Source of the DNA: Planctomycetota bacterium
GTDB lineage: Bacteria > Planctomycetota > UBA1135 > UBA2386
Reading direction: 5' to 3'
DNA length: 6,423 nucleotides
Assembly: GCA_947455805.1 (NCBI GenBank)
Contig: CANGSN010000193.1
Location: forward strand, 1-6,423
Made by a program: the position numbers and the translations under genes. The notes beneath the pieces were generated by a model. It made no database searches. It was not told the origin of the DNA and saw only the letters and a list, made by a program, of their open reading frames with translations. Shown here piece by piece: positions 5,264 through 6,423 of this stretch (position 1 is its first letter; each line of letters begins with the position of its first letter).

Positions 5264-6423
5264 ATGTACTCCGAAGCCGGCGCGGCCGACCGCGACACCG
5301 AACCTGCCGTCGACACACCCGCCGCCGTCGATCCCTTCGCCGCGGTCCCCGCGGTCCTGCGCCGGGCGCTGCAGCAGCGCGGCTTCACGCAGCTGACCGA
5401 GGTGCAGGCCGCCGTGCTCGCCGCCGACGACGGCGCGCGCGACCTGCGCATCCGTTCGCAGACCGGCTCCGGCAAGACGGTGGCGCTCGGCCTCGCCCTG
5501 GTGGCGCGCGTCGCCGGCGAGCCGAGTGGGCGCCCCGGGCCGACGACGCTGGTGATCGCGCCGACGCGCGAACTGGCGGCGCAGGTGAAGGAGGAGCTGT
5601 CGTGGTTGTTCGCCGACGTGCCCGGCGTGCAGTGCGCGGTCGTCACCGGCGGCACCAACATCGCGCGCGAACGCATGCAGCTGGCGCGGCGGCCCGCGGT
5701 CGTCGTCGGCACGCCCGGTCGCCTGCTCGACCATCTGAGCAACCAGGCGCTCGACCTCTCGGTCGTGCGCCAGCTCGTGCTCGACGAAGCCGACCAGATG
5801 CTCGACCTCGGCTTCAAGGACGAGCTCGACGCGATCCTCGAGGCCCTGCCGGCCGATCGCCGCACGCACCTGGTCTCGGCGACGTTCCCCGACGCGGTGC
5901 GCGAACTGGCGGATCGCTTCCAGCGGCAGCCGCTGCGGGTCGACGGCACCGTCGGCCGCGCGCACGCCGACATCGAGCACGTGGCGCTGAAGGTCGCCGC
6001 GCGCGAACGCTACGGCGCGCTCGTCAACCTGCTGCTGCTCGCCGGCGACCAGCGCACGCTGGTGTTCGTGCGCACGCGCGAGGATACGCAAGCACTCGCC
6101 GACGAACTCGCCGGCGACGGCTTCCTGGCGCTGCCGATCCACGGCGAACTGGCGCAGGCGCAGCGCACGCGCACGCTGAACGCGTTCCGCCGCGGGGCGA
6201 TCCACACGCTGATCGCCACCGACGTCGCGGCGCGCGGGCTCGACATCGCCGACGTGACGATGGTCGTGCACTTCGATCCGCCGATCGACGGCGAGACCTA
6301 CGTGCACCGCAGCGGCCGCACCGGCCGCGCCGGGCAGAAGGGCATCAGCTGCATGCTGGTGCAGAAGCCGCGCGCGAACTTCGTGCGGCGCATCTACCAC
6401 ACGGCTGGGGCCAACGCGCGTTG
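5264..6423 (+). CDS. DEAD-box ATP-dependent RNA helicase, C-terminus cut by the window edge
   Basis: The frame is open for 386 codons from ATG 5264 to the right edge. It contains both RecA-like domains of a DEAD-box helicase, which unwinds RNA duplexes with ATP in ribosome assembly, RNA decay or cold adaptation. Motifs in order: Q motif GFTQLTEVQ (40-48, Gln48), motif I QTGSGKT (66-72), Ia PTRELA (100-105), GG (129-130) and TPGR (150-153), II DEAD (174-177), III SAT (205-207), IV around LVFVRTRE (266-273), V ATDVAARGLDI (318-328), VI HRSGRTGRAG (348-357). All catalytic residues are intact. The N-terminal 25 residues are acidic and Ala/Pro-rich. Any RNA-binding tail lies outside the window, so the subfamily (DeaD, RhlE, DbpA or other) is open. 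ATG 5264 has no Shine-Dalgarno; in-frame GTG 5228, preceded by AAGGG, is an alternative that adds 12 residues. The gene is 91 bases after the stress protein gene. Confidence 0.95.
   Translation, partial: MYSEAGAADRDTEPAVDTPAAVDPFAAVPAVLRRALQQRGFTQLTEVQAAVLAADDGARDLRIRSQTGSGKTVALGLALVARVAGEPSGRPGPTTLVIAPTRELAAQVKEELSWLFADVPGVQCAVVTGGTNIARERMQLARRPAVVVGTPGRLLDHLSNQALDLSVVRQLVLDEADQMLDLGFKDELDAILEALPADRRTHLVSATFPDAVRELADRFQRQPLRVDGTVGRAHADIEHVALKVAARERYGALVNLLLLAGDQRTLVFVRTREDTQALADELAGDGFLALPIHGELAQAQRTRTLNAFRRGAIHTLIATDVAARGLDIADVTMVVHFDPPIDGETYVHRSGRTGRAGQKGISCMLVQKPRANFVRRIYHTAGANAR

Noticed and set aside
4624..6400. Long minus-strand open frames (449 and 499 codons) opposite the stress protein and helicase
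   Set aside because: Composition is Arg/Ala/Ser-rich without motifs, while the opposite strand encodes intact Usp and DEAD-box signatures.
1..6423. CRISPR arrays, transposases, integrases, toxin-antitoxin pairs, tRNA or rRNA genes, defence systems
   Set aside because: No direct-repeat array, recombinase motif, tRNA-like cloverleaf or recognisable defence gene was seen on either strand by eye.

Overview
This is a very GC-rich (roughly 70%) bacterial chromosomal segment with tightly packed, ordinary-looking genes. No mobile-element, CRISPR, phage, tRNA or rRNA signature was seen. The codon use (third positions almost always G or C), the rarity of strong Shine-Dalgarno sites and the gene types suggest a free-living high-GC bacterium. 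A planctomycete or a myxobacterium-like lineage would fit, but nothing in the window fixes the taxon.

Layout. Bases 1-2698 are a leftward two-gene operon. A 635-residue protein with two family-2 glycosyltransferase modules (791-2698) is followed, two bases after its stop, by a methyltransferase-like protein (start 788) that runs off the left edge. The pair probably belongs to a surface-glycan or glycoconjugate locus continuing to the left. A divergent spacer of about 150 bases (2699-2847) separates it from a rightward series: a CaCA-family sodium/calcium antiporter (2848-3939), a small YqaA/DedA-like membrane protein (4145-4714), a single-domain universal stress protein with a complete ATP-binding signature (4765-5172), and a DEAD-box RNA helicase (5264 to the right edge, C-terminus missing).

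The rightward genes do not look like one tight operon. The spacers are 205, 50 and 91 bases, and each holds inverted repeats or promoter-like sequence. They read as independent housekeeping, stress and membrane genes that share orientation; no common pathway is evident.

The most unusual stretch is the 205-base spacer between the antiporter and the YqaA-like gene. About 185 bases of it (3964-4148) are dense in inverted repeats: imperfect 19-base ends, two short hairpins, and an 8-bp and a 9-bp perfect pair arranged in pseudoknot order. It is the best candidate here for an undescribed element (dispersed intergenic repeat or structured RNA), although GC-rich DNA gives some inverted repeats by chance. 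Other points of interest are a methyltransferase-like protein without the usual glycine-rich SAM loop, a possible leaderless promoter for the stress protein, and a 9-bp inverted repeat in the helicase leader. I found no convincing new multi-gene system.
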